From Acidobacteriota bacterium (GTDB lineage Bacteria; Acidobacteriota; Blastocatellia; Pyrinomonadales; Pyrinomonadaceae), in NCBI GenBank assembly GCA_019639195.1, contig JAHBSI010000007.1, positions 1 to 64,000 on the forward strand: 64,000 nucleotides of DNA. The letters are read 5' to 3'. Every line of letters starts with the position of its first letter. Within the stretch, counting starts at the first letter, position 1. Positions 33,931 to 45,235 of the stretch are shown here, piece by piece. The notes below the pieces were generated by a model, which saw only the letters and a list, made by a program, of their open reading frames with translations, searched no databases and was not told the origin of the DNA. The position numbers and the translations under genes are program-made.

Positions 33931-35418
33931 CTATTCTTGTTCTTCGGGTTCCTGTGGGGCGGACCGAAGTCTGGTCAAATAATAATACACTGGAAGGCCC
34001 AAAAGTATCAGCCCAATTCCGACAAAAGACCGCGTCGGAGAATTCCACATCGTATTCACGAGCAGCCAACCCGCAACAAGGAGAAAGACGACCGGAACTA
34101 CCGGATAGCCCCACGCCTTATATGGCCTCGGAAGATCGGGAAACTTGCGTCGATAAACAAAGATCGAAGAGGTGACCGCAGCATAGAATATCCAGGATGC
34201 GAAGATCACGTAATCGGTCAGAGTGTCGAACGAACCGGTCAGAACCAGCGCCATCCCAAGAAGCATCTGGATAAGAAGAGCACGGATCGGCACGCCCGTT
34301 ATGCTCAGTCGTCCCAAAGGTTTGAACATCAGCCCGTCCTGTGCCATTGCGTAGGGCACGCGAGAGCCCGACAGTATCGACGTATGCAGCGTTCCGAGAG
34401 ACGAGAGCATCAGCCCTGTGGCAAACAACGCAACGGCGACGCCGGTCGCAAATTGAGCAACATTCCCGCCAAAGAACATACTCACGACCACCTTCCCGAC
34501 TGACGAATCTTTCGAGATGGAGGCGATCGACGTCGGATCGAGAACGTAAAAATATGCAAAGTTCGTGATCGTGTAAAGAAGGATGATCAGCACGGTGCTG
34601 CCGATGATCGCGAGGGGAATATTCCGGTTCGGGTTCTCGACCTCACCTGCTACGAACGTAAGATTGTTCCAGCCGTCGTAGCCCCATAATGCACCGATCA
34701 TCGCCGCCGCAAAACCGCCAATGAACGAATACGAAGGTGACCCGTATTTAACGGCATCTTCAACTTCCTGGCACAAGCCGCCAGCGTTCGTCATCGAAAA
34801 GTGTGAGAGATCGCCGGTCGCCCAAAGAAAAGCTCCGCCCGCGACAAACAAGATCAACGCGATCTTGACGCCGGTCAGAACCGTTGCGATCCGGCCGCTA
34901 AGGACGACAGTCGCACAGTTAAGCGTCGTAAAGATCAGGATCGCCATCAACGCAACGACCTGGAGCAGCGTAACGCCCAGCGAGTACCCGAATAGATCAA
35001 GAACGAAGAGGTTCGGCTGTGCCTGCGGGGCAAGCTGGCCGCCCAGAAAATCATTGAGTCCGATCGCGAACGCAACCGCGGCGGCCGCCTGCGAGCCCGG
35101 CTTTGCAACAAACATCTGCATCCAGCCGAATAAAAAACTCGAAAGACGCCCGTATGCATCCCTCAAAAAGACATATTCGCCGCCAGCCGCGGGCTTCATC
35201 GCCGTCAACTCGGCGTATGTCAGCGCACCGGCAAGCGAAAGAAGTCCGGCAGCGATCCACGCCGTAAGAACCCAGCCCGGCGTTCCGACATTACAGGTCA
35301 TCGCACGCGCCTTCAGAAAAACGCCTGTTCCGATGACGTTGCCAATGATGATCGAGACCGCTGCTACGAGGCCGAGTCCACGCACGAGCGTTATGCCGTT
35401 TTTCGAACCAGATTCCAT
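33931..35418 (-). CDS. APC-family amino acid permease, 495 aa
   Basis: About 12 transmembrane helices with the APC signature GLVAAVSIIIGNVIGTGVFLKA at the N-terminus and GYDGWNNLTFVAGEVENPNRNIPLA in the middle. Likely an amino acid transporter; specificity not deducible. The ATG at 35418 gives a standard short cytoplasmic N-terminus; a start 23 codons upstream is possible but adds an unusual extension. Confidence 0.88.
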   Translation of the reverse strand: MESGSKNGITLVRGLGLVAAVSIIIGNVIGTGVFLKARAMTCNVGTPGWVLTAWIAAGLLSLAGALTYAELTAMKPAAGGEYVFLRDAYGRLSSFLFGWMQMFVAKPGSQAAAAVAFAIGLNDFLGGQLAPQAQPNLFVLDLFGYSLGVTLLQVVALMAILIFTTLNCATVVLSGRIATVLTGVKIALILFVAGGAFLWATGDLSHFSMTNAGGLCQEVEDAVKYGSPSYSFIGGFAAAMIGALWGYDGWNNLTFVAGEVENPNRNIPLAIIGSTVLIILLYTITNFAYFYVLDPTSIASISKDSSVGKVVVSMFFGGNVAQFATGVAVALFATGLMLSSLGTLHTSILSGSRVPYAMAQDGLMFKPLGRLSITGVPIRALLIQMLLGMALVLTGSFDTLTDYVIFASWIFYAAVTSSIFVYRRKFPDLPRPYKAWGYPVVPVVFLLVAGWLLVNTMWNSPTRSFVGIGLILLGLPVYYYLTRLRSAPQEPEEQE

Positions 35419-35546
35419 ATCAGTTTTCTTAATGGCTGCGGGAGAACCTTCGCATAATATACGCGAAACAGGCCGGATTAAAAACAAACAGGCTCAAAAA
35501 TTCGCGACATTGGATAGCCACAGGAACTGTTGGTAAAATCCGAGGC

Positions 35547-36860
35547 GTGCCTGAGATCACCATCGCCGCAGATGAATTGATCGGCCGCCTGCTCGAGCTT
35601 TCGCGGTCGCGCCGCGTCTGCATTCTCGACAGCTGCGGCGTCGGCCATCTCGGTTCTAAGTTCTTGATCGCAGGGATCGATCCGGTCGAAACGGTCGAAA
35701 TTACGGAGCTTGATCCTAAGGAATCACTCCGTATCTTGGACCGCGCCATTGGCGGCGAACTTCCCTGCATCTTTACTCTCTCGTACGAGCTTGGCCTTCT
35801 CCTGAACGGCATTTCCTCGCGTCATTCGGAGCAGAAGGAACCGCACGCCTTCCTTGCCCGCTTCGAGAATCTCATTGTCTATAACTACGCGACCGATCAG
35901 GCGTTCGTTCTCGGCAGCAGAGCGACCGAGGTTGCCGACCTATTGCTCGAGACGTCCATTCCATCCGCTCGTGAATCACATTCAAAGCCGAGAATTCTTT
36001 CGACATCATTCTCAAAGCCCGAATATCTCGATGTAGTTCGCGAGATACTGGAAGAAATACGCTCTGGCAATACGTATCAAACGAATATCGTTCAGAATTT
36101 TGAGGTCGAGCTCGACGGACTCGACGCACAAACTATCTTTGCGCGGCTCCGGCGCGATCATCCCGCCGCGTTCGCGGCGTTCATTCCACGTGACGGGTCA
36201 ACGGTCGTTTCGGCGTCACCGGAAAGATTCTTTCGGATCAACGAAGGTTCTATCGAGGCTTCACCGATAAAAGGAACGGCCGCTCGAGTCGGAGATGAAG
36301 AGATCGACCGCCAAACTCGCGAACGGCTCCTAAACAGCCGCAAAGACCGGGCCGAAAACACAATGATCGTGGATCTTCTGCGGAACGATCTTGGCCGCAT
36401 CTGCGAATTTGGGACGGTTCGCGTCACAAAACTCTGTGAACTGGAAGAACATCCAACGCTCTTTCATTTGGTCTCGACGATCAATGGCGTTCTAAAGCCC
36501 GAGATCGCGTTCTCAGATGTCGTCAGGGCACTTTTTCCTTGCGGCTCGATCACCGGAGCCCCGAAAATTAGCACGATGAGGATTATCGACCGTATCGAGA
36601 AAGTGCCTCGCGGCCTTTCGATGGGCGCGATCGGCTATTCCGTTCCGAGGGCTTTTGAAACCGAGGCATCCGAACTTACGCCTGGCATCGATACGAGCGT
36701 TGCCATCCGGACGATGACCATCCGAGGCAAACTTGCCTCATTCGCGACCGGAGGAGGCATCGTAAGCGACTCGGAGCCCGATCTCGAATATCGCGAGATG
36801 CTTTTGAAAGCTAAAGCTCTCCTGGCCGCATTAGAACTCAATCTTGGCGACGTTTTTTGA
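35547..36860 (+). CDS. pabB: Aminodeoxychorismate synthase component I, 437 aa
   Basis: Chorismate-binding enzyme converting chorismate to aminodeoxychorismate for folate. The conserved C-terminal domain has SPERFF, PIKGT (the Lys nucleophile that separates PabB from anthranilate synthase PIAGT), [18 protein letters not shown] and [12 protein letters not shown]. Starts with GTG. No glutaminase (pabA) is adjacent. Confidence 0.9.
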   Translation: MPEITIAADELIGRLLELSRSRRVCILDSCGVGHLGSKFLIAGIDPVETVEITELDPKESLRILDRAIGGELPCIFTLSYELGLLLNGISSRHSEQKEPHAFLARFENLIVYNYATDQAFVLGSRATEVADLLLETSIPSARESHSKPRILSTSFSKPEYLDVVREILEEIRSGNTYQTNIVQNFEVELDGLDAQTIFARLRRDHPAAFAAFIPRDGSTVVSASPERFFRINEGSIEASPIKGTAARVGDEEIDRQTRERLLNSRKDRAENTMIVDLLRNDLGRICEFGTVRVTKLCELEEHPTLFHLVSTINGVLKPEIAFSDVVRALFPCGSITGAPKISTMRIIDRIEKVPRGLSMGAIGYSVPRAFETEASELTPGIDTSVAIRTMTIRGKLASFATGGGIVSDSEPDLEYREMLLKAKALLAALELNLGDVF

Positions 36861-36952
36861 ACATTTCAGCCCGGCAACGTGGTAATATCTATTCGGAGTT
36901 CGTCCCCGGACGCGAAGACGAAGCGAATTCACACCTCTCCCTACGTCAAAAG

Positions 36953-37792
36953 ATGGCGAATTATTACGAGGTTCTGCGGGTCGCGCAGGATGCGACGGGC
37001 GCCGAGATAAAATCGGCTTATCGCCGTTTGGCGCGAAAGCTTCACCCCGACAAGAATAACGGGGCGGAAGATACAGCACGGCGCTTCGCCGAGATCGCCG
37101 AGGCGTACGAGATCCTTGGCAATCCAAAGCAACGTGCACAGTACGACCGGAAGATCCTCGACGCTCAATTCCGCGGCAACGGCCATTCCGTCTTCACCTC
37201 GAACAACAAACACGCAAACCGCTGGCGTCAGATGGTCTATGAACGCCGATATAACGACATTCTCGATCGAATGATCGCCGAGGAGCGGCGGGAGGCGATG
37301 GCCTTTCAAAAGGTCGTCTATCCGCTTTCTGCCTTTCTCGTCTCAGCTATCATCTCGACAGCGGTGCGGCCCCATATTTTCCAGGATGCCGAAATACTGG
37401 GCAAGATCGCCATCATCACGCTCTTCACGATCGGTGTTATCCATCTAATCGGCCGGGTCCGCGACGGCTTCGTCCGATATACGTCCTACGACGACAACAT
37501 TCACGATTCGATCCTGGACGATCGTGACCGCAAGGCTCCGGTGCGGTCCAGATATGCCGTTGCGGCAACGCTGATCTGCTCCATCCTCGCTGCCTTTCTC
37601 GCAGGGTGGGTGATCGGGACCTTTATCACCTTCCCGGCAGAGCTTGCTCCCAGCGCATTCGGCCGGGTGCTGAACCCGGAATTCATCCTTTATCCGCCGA
37701 TAATCACGTTCTTTGTTGACCTGATGCACTCGCTTGCCACCAGGCTCGAACGGCGGCCCGCGGACGTTGACAACATCGAGATGTTTCGCTAA
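36953..37792 (+). CDS. DnaJ-domain membrane protein, 279 aa
   Basis: Residues 1-70 are a J domain ([35 protein letters not shown], with the HPD motif). The rest holds four predicted membrane segments (around 120-140, 150-172, 205-228 and 240-265), without Zn-finger or CTD of true DnaJ. It would recruit DnaK to the membrane. The ATG at 36953 is chosen because the J domain begins there; a TTG at 36857 overlapping pabB is unlikely. Confidence 0.82.
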   Translation: MANYYEVLRVAQDATGAEIKSAYRRLARKLHPDKNNGAEDTARRFAEIAEAYEILGNPKQRAQYDRKILDAQFRGNGHSVFTSNNKHANRWRQMVYERRYNDILDRMIAEERREAMAFQKVVYPLSAFLVSAIISTAVRPHIFQDAEILGKIAIITLFTIGVIHLIGRVRDGFVRYTSYDDNIHDSILDDRDRKAPVRSRYAVAATLICSILAAFLAGWVIGTFITFPAELAPSAFGRVLNPEFILYPPIITFFVDLMHSLATRLERRPADVDNIEMFR

Positions 37793-37833
37793 AATTTGGA
37801 GTTTGTCTAAAAAGACGATACTGAATTCAAGAA

Positions 37834-38097
37834 ATGGCGAATCATAAATCTGCAGAAAAACGCGTCCGTCAGACCACAAAACGCAACGCGATCAACCGAA
37901 GCAACCGCAGTGAGCTCCGCACTTCGATCAAGAAGCTCCGTGCGGCAGTTACCGCAAGCGATAAGAGCGGTGCGACCGAGCTCCTGACCCCGACGGTCTC
38001 GCTTATCGACAAAGCGGTCAATAAGGGCATTATTCATAAGAACACTGCGGCTCGTTACAAATCGCGGCTTACCAAGCACACGAACAGCCTCAGCTAG
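37834..38097 (+). CDS. rpsT: Ribosomal protein bS20, 87 aa
   Basis: Small basic protein of the 30S subunit: MANHKSAEKRVRQTTKRNAINRS start, KGIIHKNTAARYKSRL motif. Length is typical. It stands alone between the DnaJ-domain gene and recG. Confidence 0.97.
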   Translation: MANHKSAEKRVRQTTKRNAINRSNRSELRTSIKKLRAAVTASDKSGATELLTPTVSLIDKAVNKGIIHKNTAARYKSRLTKHTNSLS

Positions 38098-38300
38098 ATC
38101 GTCTTCCCATTGGGGAAAGTGATCTTTCACGATCTTCAAAGCTCCGTTTGAGAGCGACAGGCAATGTCGAATCTTAACGGGGCTTGAATATTTTGGCCCG
38201 CCTTCGCCTCCCTGCCTCGCCCGCCGCCATTTGCTACAATCAAGCATTCCAACGGACCTCGGCGAATTTGCCGAAAATACTTCCGATACGGCCGTGTTTT

Positions 38301-40559
38301 GTGAAGCTTGAACTTGCCGCGCACATCGTTGACCTTCATCGCTGCGGGATCTCGAACCTGTCGGCGGGAATGTCCCGTAAACTCGCGGCCGCCCTTGCGG
38401 TGCAATCCGGCAAGCCGAGCGTTGACGAGGTTACGGTCGAGGACCTTCTCAATTACCTTCCAGCCCGATACGAGGACCGCTCGAACTTCCTTTCGCTCGA
38501 CAAACTGAACGCCGGGGATGAGGCCGCCGTCGAGCTCTTTGTACGAACGACCGCCGGCGTTCGCGTGGGACAGTTTCGAGACAAAAAGAAGCCGCCGCTC
38601 TACCTTTTCGAGATAACTGCGGGCGACCGCGAACGCGTACAAAAGCCCGTTACCGTCAAATGGTTCGTCTCCGGAAAGGGTGCGAACGACATCGTAAATT
38701 GGTACGCAAAGAAGTTTGCAAGAGGCACGCGTTTTGTTGCTTATGGCCTTTGGGAACTCGACCGTCGCGGCCAGCTTGGGCTCAAGGTCGGAAAGCCCGA
38801 GGAGCTCGAGATACTTCCGCCGATCGATGACGGGCTCTTCCTTCCAACTGCCGTTGCAGAAGACACGCCTGAGGAAGAGATACTCGATCCGGCCCTGATC
38901 AGCGTCCACACGGGACGCGTGCCGATCTATCGAAAACTTGGCAATTTCTCGACAAAGAAGCTGCGCGAAATTTTCCGTGCCGTTTTCGATAAACTCGGCG
39001 ATATAGAAGATGCCCTTCCAAAAGAGCTTCTCGAACGCCAAGGACTGCTCGGCCTGAGACAGGCGTATGAGGAAGTGCATTTTCCGCCCGACAACGCCGT
39101 AATGCCGGATTACGAAATGCACCGCAGCCCGGCACATCGCCGCTTGATCTTCGACGAGTTCTTCTGGCTGGCGTTCGCAATGCGGCTTTTGAAAGGCAAA
39201 CGCGAGCACGAACCAAAGGGTGCGGTCATTGAGATCTCGGAAGAGGGCAAAAAGCGTCTCGCTACCCTACTGCCGTTCGAATTGACGGCGGCCCAAAAAA
39301 AGGTCGTTCGCGAGATCTTTGCCGATCTGAAGGGCGATCGTCCGATGAACCGCCTCATTCAGGGCGATGTCGGCAGCGGCAAGACCATCGTCGCATTCCT
39401 TGCCATGATGGCCGCGATGGAGAACGGCTATCAAACCGCGTTGATGGCTCCCACGGAGATCTTGGCCGAGCAGCACTTTCGCAATGCTCAGCGTATCTTT
39501 GCCGATACCGGCTACCGAGTTGAACTTCTTACTGGTGGCCTTAAAGCAAGCGAAAGAAAAAGGGCGCGCGAAGCGATCAGTTCCGGCGAGGCCAACCTTG
39601 TCATCGGCACACACGCTGTCGTCCAGGAAGGCGTCGAATTCGATATGCTCGGCCTTGCGGTCATCGATGAGCAGCATCGGTTCGGTGTGCTTCAGCGTGC
39701 TCGTCTGAAAGAACTTGGCACGAATCCCGACGTATTAGTTATGACCGCGACACCGATACCACGTTCACTCGCAATGACCGTGTATGGCGACCTGGATGTA
39801 TCGGTGATCGACGAACTTCCGCCGGGGCGCACTCCGATCAAAACGGTCGTATGCGGTGAAGACCAGCGTGCAGGCGTGTATCGCGGCATTGAACGCGAGA
39901 TCGCCCTCGGGCGCCAGGCTTATGTTGTTTATCCGCTTGTAAAAGAGTCCGAGAAGCTCGACCTGAAGGCTGCGACTGCCATGCACGAAGACCTTTCCAA
40001 CCGCGTCTTCCCGCATTTGAAGATCGGCCTTCTGCACGGAAAGATGAAGTCGGCCGAGAAAGACGAAGTGATGGCCGCCTTTGCGGCGGGCGAGATAAAT
40101 GTGCTTGTTTCGACGACGGTTATCGAGGTTGGGATCGATGTCGCAAATGCATCGCTTATGGTGATCGAACACGCGGAACGCTTCGGCCTTTCGCAGCTTC
40201 ATCAGCTTCGGGGCCGTGTCGGACGCGGCGCCGAACAAAGTTTCTGCGTCTTGCTGACCGGCGACAAGAAAACGACCGTTGCCCGAGAACGCCTCGGAAT
40301 AATGGAGCGAAGTTCGGACGGCTTTGAGATCGCGGAAAAGGACCTTGAACTGCGCGGGCAAGGCGAACTTCTGGGCACGCGGCAGTCCGGCTTGCAGTCA
40401 TTTCGTGTCGCAAATATCATCCGCGACCTCGACATCTTGTCCGCAGCTCGCGAGGAAGTTGAGAATTATCTCGGGCCGAAAGAGAGTTCGGCGGAAACAA
40501 AGCTTCTAAAAAAGGCGGCTGAGCGGCGAAATGCCTTCGAGCTTGGAAAGATCGGCTAA
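38301..40559 (+). CDS. recG: ATP-dependent DNA helicase RecG, 752 aa
   Basis: Remodels stalled forks and recombination intermediates. Wedge/OB region (VTVEDLLNYLPARYEDRSN), helicase motifs I GDVGSGKT, II DEQHRFG, III TATPIPRSLAMT, VI QLRGRVGRGAEQS, and the RecG end (GELLGTRQSGLQSFRVANI). The GTG at 38301 is a best guess; the frame is open to a TTG at 38184 (791 aa), and no clear ribosome site decides it. Confidence 0.95.
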   Translation: MKLELAAHIVDLHRCGISNLSAGMSRKLAAALAVQSGKPSVDEVTVEDLLNYLPARYEDRSNFLSLDKLNAGDEAAVELFVRTTAGVRVGQFRDKKKPPLYLFEITAGDRERVQKPVTVKWFVSGKGANDIVNWYAKKFARGTRFVAYGLWELDRRGQLGLKVGKPEELEILPPIDDGLFLPTAVAEDTPEEEILDPALISVHTGRVPIYRKLGNFSTKKLREIFRAVFDKLGDIEDALPKELLERQGLLGLRQAYEEVHFPPDNAVMPDYEMHRSPAHRRLIFDEFFWLAFAMRLLKGKREHEPKGAVIEISEEGKKRLATLLPFELTAAQKKVVREIFADLKGDRPMNRLIQGDVGSGKTIVAFLAMMAAMENGYQTALMAPTEILAEQHFRNAQRIFADTGYRVELLTGGLKASERKRAREAISSGEANLVIGTHAVVQEGVEFDMLGLAVIDEQHRFGVLQRARLKELGTNPDVLVMTATPIPRSLAMTVYGDLDVSVIDELPPGRTPIKTVVCGEDQRAGVYRGIEREIALGRQAYVVYPLVKESEKLDLKAATAMHEDLSNRVFPHLKIGLLHGKMKSAEKDEVMAAFAAGEINVLVSTTVIEVGIDVANASLMVIEHAERFGLSQLHQLRGRVGRGAEQSFCVLLTGDKKTTVARERLGIMERSSDGFEIAEKDLELRGQGELLGTRQSGLQSFRVANIIRDLDILSAAREEVENYLGPKESSAETKLLKKAAERRNAFELGKIG

Positions 40560-40582
40560 TCTCGTAACCTTTAACGTCGATA

Positions 40583-41131
40583 ATGCGCATAATCTCAGGA
40601 CAATACGGCGGGAGACTGCTCAAGAGCCCGCCCGATCATCGCACACGGCCGACATCAGGCCGACTTCGCGAAACGCTCTTCAACATCCTTGCGCCGAGGA
40701 TCGAAGGCACGCGTTTTCTTGATCTTTGTGCCGGCTCCGGTGCGATCGGGATCGAGGCACTTTCGCGTGGCGCGGAGTTTGTTACCTTTGTAGATCGTTC
40801 GAGGAAGGCATGTGCCCTTATCGAAGAGAATCTTGACAAGCTCGGCGTTCCCGAAACCGAGACCGACGTTCAGAATTTTGAGGCCGAGACCTTTGCGGGA
40901 CGCGAACACGAGGCGCCGTGGGACATCGCGTTCTATGATCCGCCGTACGATGCGGACTATTCGGTCGTACTTCACGAATTTGGGGATAAGGCGGGTCTTC
41001 TCAGCGATGACGGGGTCCTGATCGTCGAACATCTTGCCCGCAAGGCCATGCCGGATGTGGTCGGATCCTTGAGACGCTGGCGGCTCCTAAAACAGGGCGA
41101 CACGCACCTGAGCTTTTATGAGAAAGCCTGA
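40583..41131 (+). CDS. rsmD: 16S rRNA (guanine-966-N2)-methyltransferase RsmD, 182 aa
   Basis: SAM-dependent methyltransferase: N-terminal MRIISGQYGGRLLKSPPDHRTRPTSGRLRETLFNIL, SAM loop FLDLCAGSGAIGIEALSRGA and catalytic FYDPPYDADY. Starts 23 bp after recG, in the same direction. Confidence 0.95.
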   Translation: MRIISGQYGGRLLKSPPDHRTRPTSGRLRETLFNILAPRIEGTRFLDLCAGSGAIGIEALSRGAEFVTFVDRSRKACALIEENLDKLGVPETETDVQNFEAETFAGREHEAPWDIAFYDPPYDADYSVVLHEFGDKAGLLSDDGVLIVEHLARKAMPDVVGSLRRWRLLKQGDTHLSFYEKA

Positions 41132-41136
41132 AGCAT

Positions 41137-42024
41137 ATGAAGATATTCGTATGGCTTCTTCTCGCTCTCATCTGGAGCTCGACCTGGATATTCATCAAGG
41201 TCGGGCTCGCGGATCTGCCGCCATTCGGCTTTGTATGCCTGCGTTTCATCCTCGCCGCCGCGGTCCTTTCACCATTTGTTCTCTTACGGAAAGGTGGAGG
41301 ACTGCCAAAGGCGCGTGCTGATTGGAAGCTGCTCGGTTTGACGGGGATCCTCCAATTCACACTCAACTACTCAAGCGTCTTCTGGTCAGAGCAATACATC
41401 ACGTCGGGCCTCGCGGCAGTGCTCCAGGCGATGATCGTGGTGTTCGGACTCATCCTCGCGTGGATATTTTTGCCGGCTGAAAAGATCACCGCAAAGAAGA
41501 TCGCTGCGGTTGTGGTTGGCGTCATTGGAGTTGCGGTCATTTTCGTTGACCAGCTTGCCGTCCGCGATACAATGGCGTTCGCCGCGTGCGTAGCGATCGT
41601 TCTGGGGGCCTATGCGGCTGCTCAATCTTCGATCCTCATTAAGGCGAAAGCTTCGGAAATACGGCCCGAGGCCATCGTTTTTTGGCAAATGGTATGCGGG
41701 CTTCCGCCGATCATTGCCTACAGTCTGCTGACTGAGGGCAGCCCGTTGAACTATCGCTGGTCGTTTGCGGCAGTCGGGAGCATTGCTTATCTGAGTATCA
41801 TTGGCACCGTCGTCGCATTCTACAGCTACTATTGGCTACTGAATAGGATAGAATCTACCAATGCGATGATGATCTCGCTTGTGACGCCGCTGGTTGCCGT
41901 GCTTATCGGCTGGATCGTGCTTCGCGAAACTCTGCCTGCACGAACGGGTTTCGGCGGCATACTGATCATCGCGAGCGTCGCCCTTCTTGTGTTTCGAAAG
42001 AAGAACACATCGATCACTAAATGA
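41137..42024 (+). CDS. EamA/DMT-family transporter, 295 aa
   Basis: Ten-helix drug/metabolite transporter with two EamA repeats (ALIWSSTWIFIKVGLADLPPF at the start and LVTPLVAVLIGWIVLRETLPA near the end). Substrate unknown. Five bp after rsmD. Confidence 0.85.
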   Translation: MKIFVWLLLALIWSSTWIFIKVGLADLPPFGFVCLRFILAAAVLSPFVLLRKGGGLPKARADWKLLGLTGILQFTLNYSSVFWSEQYITSGLAAVLQAMIVVFGLILAWIFLPAEKITAKKIAAVVVGVIGVAVIFVDQLAVRDTMAFAACVAIVLGAYAAAQSSILIKAKASEIRPEAIVFWQMVCGLPPIIAYSLLTEGSPLNYRWSFAAVGSIAYLSIIGTVVAFYSYYWLLNRIESTNAMMISLVTPLVAVLIGWIVLRETLPARTGFGGILIIASVALLVFRKKNTSITK

Positions 42025-42063
42025 ACCACCCGATCGGTTGACCGGGCGGAAACTTAAAAGTAG

Positions 42064-43230
42064 ATGAGATTTAATTTCACAACCGCTGGAGAATCGCACG
42101 GCAAGGCCCTCGTCACGATCGTCGAGGGAATGCCCTCTGGCGTCCGCATCCAAAAGCCGTCGATCGACCACGAATTGTGGCGTCGGCAACAGGGCTATGG
42201 CCGCGGCGGCCGTATGAAGATCGAGACAGATACGGTCGATATACTTTCCGGCGTGCGACACGGCAAAAGCCTTGGCTCACCGATAACGCTCATCATTGAG
42301 AACGACGATTTTGTTCATTGGCAGGAGATAATGTCTTCGGAGGCCGACGTTAAGCTTCCAAAGAATGCGCGCGTAGTAAAGCGTCCGCGGCCAGGCCACG
42401 CGGACCTTGCCGGCGGTCAGAAATTCGCGACACGCGACCTGCGGGACATCCTCGAACGCGCCTCCGCCCGCGAAACGGCGGCCCGAGTTGCGGCGGGTGC
42501 GGTCGCAAAGCAGCTGCTTTCGGAATTCGGCGTTGAGATCAGGAGCCACGTTATCAAGCTCGGCCACGTTCAGGCGGTTCCGCTCTCACGAGAGTGGGAC
42601 GACATTGCAAAGATCCCGCTCGATTCGCCCCTGAGCTGCGTTGACGAGGTCGCTCAGGAAGAGATGATCAGGCTGATCGATGAGGCACGCGAAGCCGGCG
42701 ATACACTTGGCGGTATTTTTGAGGTCGTAATTCGCGGCCTGCCGGTCGGGCTTGGCAGCCATACGTCCTGGGAAGATAAACTCGACGGACGGATCGCACG
42801 TGCGATGATGTCGATCCACGCGATCAAGGCCGTTGAGATCGGCTCCGGTGTTGCGAATGCGGGCAAGCTCGGCTCGGAAGTGCACGACGAGATCGCGTTT
42901 GACGGCGAGAATTTCCGCCGCGTTTCAAACAACGCCGGCGGCCTTGAAGGCGGCATCACAAACGGTGAAGAATTACGAGTTCGCGGCTATATGAAGCCCA
43001 TCTCGACGCTAAAGAAGCCACTGCGTTCCGTCGATATCGACACGAAAGAGGAAGAGGCCGCGGCGTTCGAGCGTTCGGATGTGACGGCGGTCCCGGCGGC
43101 CGGTGTTATCGGAGAGGCAATGATGGCCGTAGTGCTCGCGAACTCGATGCGTGAGAAGTTCGGCGGCGATTCACTCGACGAGATGCGGCGGAACTACGAC
43201 TCTTATCTTGAAGCGATCAAGGCCTACTAG
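42064..43230 (+). CDS. aroC: Chorismate synthase, 388 aa
   Basis: FMNH2-dependent last step of the shikimate pathway. [47 protein letters not shown] and [22 protein letters not shown] end ([11 protein letters not shown]) are all present. Together with pabB, it suggests folate/aromatic supply in this area. Confidence 0.97.
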   Translation: MRFNFTTAGESHGKALVTIVEGMPSGVRIQKPSIDHELWRRQQGYGRGGRMKIETDTVDILSGVRHGKSLGSPITLIIENDDFVHWQEIMSSEADVKLPKNARVVKRPRPGHADLAGGQKFATRDLRDILERASARETAARVAAGAVAKQLLSEFGVEIRSHVIKLGHVQAVPLSREWDDIAKIPLDSPLSCVDEVAQEEMIRLIDEAREAGDTLGGIFEVVIRGLPVGLGSHTSWEDKLDGRIARAMMSIHAIKAVEIGSGVANAGKLGSEVHDEIAFDGENFRRVSNNAGGLEGGITNGEELRVRGYMKPISTLKKPLRSVDIDTKEEEAAAFERSDVTAVPAAGVIGEAMMAVVLANSMREKFGGDSLDEMRRNYDSYLEAIKAY

Positions 43231-43235
43231 GACAC

Positions 43236-44507
43236 CTATTTACCGATATCCTTGCGAAACTGCATCCCGGTCCATGAGATCTTCGAAACGGCCTCGTAAG
43301 CCGACGCGAGTGCGGCATCAAGGGATACACCAACCGCCGTCACACCCAGGACACGTCCGCCGGAGGTAACGACGTTACCTGCCGCGTCACGTGCCGTTCC
43401 CGCGTGAAATACGGCCACGTTCGCGACCTGTGCGGCCTCTTGAAGGCCGTTGATGATGTCGCCGGTACGTGCCTTGCCCGGATAGCCCTCGGAGGCGAGG
43501 ATCACGCATGCAGAGCTTCCCTTTGTCCATTTGATATCAAGCTTTGAGAGATCGCCCGACAGCATTGCTTCGCAAATATCTACAAAGTCGGTCTCGAGTC
43601 TTACAAGGATCGATTGAGTTTCGGGATCACCGAACCGGACGTTGTATTCGAGCACCATCGGGCCGTTTGCCGTTAACATCAACCCAAAGAACAATATCCC
43701 GCGGAAGTTAATGTCCTCACGTTTGCAGGCATGAAGCGTCGGCTTGACGATCCGCTCAACAATATCTGTAAGCTCTGCCGCAGAGAGAATGGCGTCGTCC
43801 GAAACCGTTCCCATTCCGCCCGTGTTCGGGCCGGTGTCCCCTTCACCGATCCGCTTGTGATCCCGAACGGGCGGCATCAGAGCAAAGTTCGCACCGTCGG
43901 AAAATACAAGGAGCGAAACTTCACGGCCAACAAGACACTCTTCGAGTACGATCTTGTCGGCCGCGGCCGAACCGACAGTTTCCGCAAGGCCATTTATCGC
44001 CTCGACGGCAGCTGCACGGCCGCTCGCAACGACAACACCCTTTCCCGCCGCAAGGCCATCCGCCTTAACGACAACACTCGAATCGGGTCCGCCGAAGTCG
44101 CCGCTTTCTAGCTCTAGGATCGCAAAATCGGCTGAATGGGAGACAGTGAACTTCGCCGTCGGAATGCCATGTCTCGCCATAAAGCCCTTCGCGAACGCCT
44201 TGCTTGACTCAAGCTGCGCGCCCGCCGCCTTTGGGCCGATCACGCGCAGGCCTCGTCGCTCGAACTCATCAACGATCCCGAGCGCAAGCGAAACTTCTCC
44301 GCCCACAAAAGTGAGGCCGATATTGTTTGCGGCGGCAAAGTCCGCCAAGGAGTTCACATCATCTGCCGCAATGTTTACGCAAGTTGCGACCGCCCCGATA
44401 CCGGCGTTTCCCGGAGCACAAAAAAGGCCTTCGGTCTTTTGTGAACGGCGAAATGCCGTGCATATCGCATGCTCACGCCCACCCGAACCGACCACTAGAA
44501 TGTTCAT
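43236..44507 (-). CDS. purD: Phosphoribosylamine-glycine ligase, 423 aa
   Basis: ATP-grasp enzyme of purine synthesis: MNILVVGSGGREHAIC start, VKADGLAAGKGVVVA and VLEYNVRFGDPETQ motifs. Normal length; single gene convergent with aroC. Confidence 0.96.
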   Translation of the reverse strand: MNILVVGSGGREHAICTAFRRSQKTEGLFCAPGNAGIGAVATCVNIAADDVNSLADFAAANNIGLTFVGGEVSLALGIVDEFERRGLRVIGPKAAGAQLESSKAFAKGFMARHGIPTAKFTVSHSADFAILELESGDFGGPDSSVVVKADGLAAGKGVVVASGRAAAVEAINGLAETVGSAAADKIVLEECLVGREVSLLVFSDGANFALMPPVRDHKRIGEGDTGPNTGGMGTVSDDAILSAAELTDIVERIVKPTLHACKREDINFRGILFFGLMLTANGPMVLEYNVRFGDPETQSILVRLETDFVDICEAMLSGDLSKLDIKWTKGSSACVILASEGYPGKARTGDIINGLQEAAQVANVAVFHAGTARDAAGNVVTSGGRVLGVTAVGVSLDAALASAYEAVSKISWTGMQFRKDIGK

Positions 44508-44724
44508 AACCGTTCAATTTTCCCGCACAGCCAAGATAAACCTTGACAGGCATTTACTGTAAGTTGTAACGTCAAATTAACATCCTACACCGTTCGATCC
44601 GTAAGCGTCGAATTTCGCCGCTTCCCTCCCCTCGGAACTGGAGTGCCAGAACGCAATCGCTCTGTTCACTATCGGGTAGGATCTTTTAAAGTACATTTTA
44701 AGAAGTTTTTTTGTTATTAAATTG

Positions 44725-45075
44725 ATGACGTCGAATCCTCACAACTTTGAGAACGACGGTAGTCCTGTAGGCGAAAGCTCTACCGAACTGCCCGATAAGT
44801 CTATTCTTTGTATTGACTGCAACCAGGAATTCGTCTGGACCACGGGCGAACGAACTTTCTTTCAACAGAAAGGCCTGACAAATCCCCCAAAGCGTTGTAA
44901 ACCCTGCAAAAAGGCCAAGAATGATCGAGTGGAAGCAGCCCTTTCCGCCGCTAACGGCCAACGCCAGAAGGTCACTGTAAGTGTGGAATGTGCAGCCTGC
45001 GGCCGCGCGACGACGGTGCCTTTCTATCCATCACAGGGCCGGCCCGTCCTGTGCCGCGACTGTTTCCGAAAATAG
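44725..45075 (+). CDS. Zinc-ribbon protein, 116 aa
   Basis: Two predicted zinc modules: LCIDCNQEFVWTTGE...CKPCKKAK (zf-trcl type) and VECAACGRATTVPF...LCRDC. Such proteins are common in Acidobacteriota and may bind nucleic acid; function unknown. The ATG at 44725 directly follows a TTG in frame; ATG is preferred. A TTGACA at 44543 is a possible -35, without a good -10. Confidence 0.78.
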   Translation: MTSNPHNFENDGSPVGESSTELPDKSILCIDCNQEFVWTTGERTFFQQKGLTNPPKRCKPCKKAKNDRVEAALSAANGQRQKVTVSVECAACGRATTVPFYPSQGRPVLCRDCFRK

Positions 45076-45176
45076 GAACATCAGCTCTCAGATCGCGCAG
45101 CATCAGAAGAGTAAACACTTTCTCTTCGCTGAATACTAAGTTTGTCGGCTGGAAAACTTTTGCGGGAAATTGAGTA

Positions 45177-45202
45177 GGGCGGCGTCTCCCACAGCGCCGC
45201 CC
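45177..45202 (+). terminator. GC hairpin after the zinc-ribbon gene
   Basis: Perfect 8-bp stem GGGCGGCG/CGCCGCCC with a 10-nt loop, 100 bp after the stop. No T-run follows, so it is a weak terminator candidate. Confidence 0.4.
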
Positions 45203-45235
45203 TGGTGCCACAAGTCCTCACTTCTTGTGACAAAT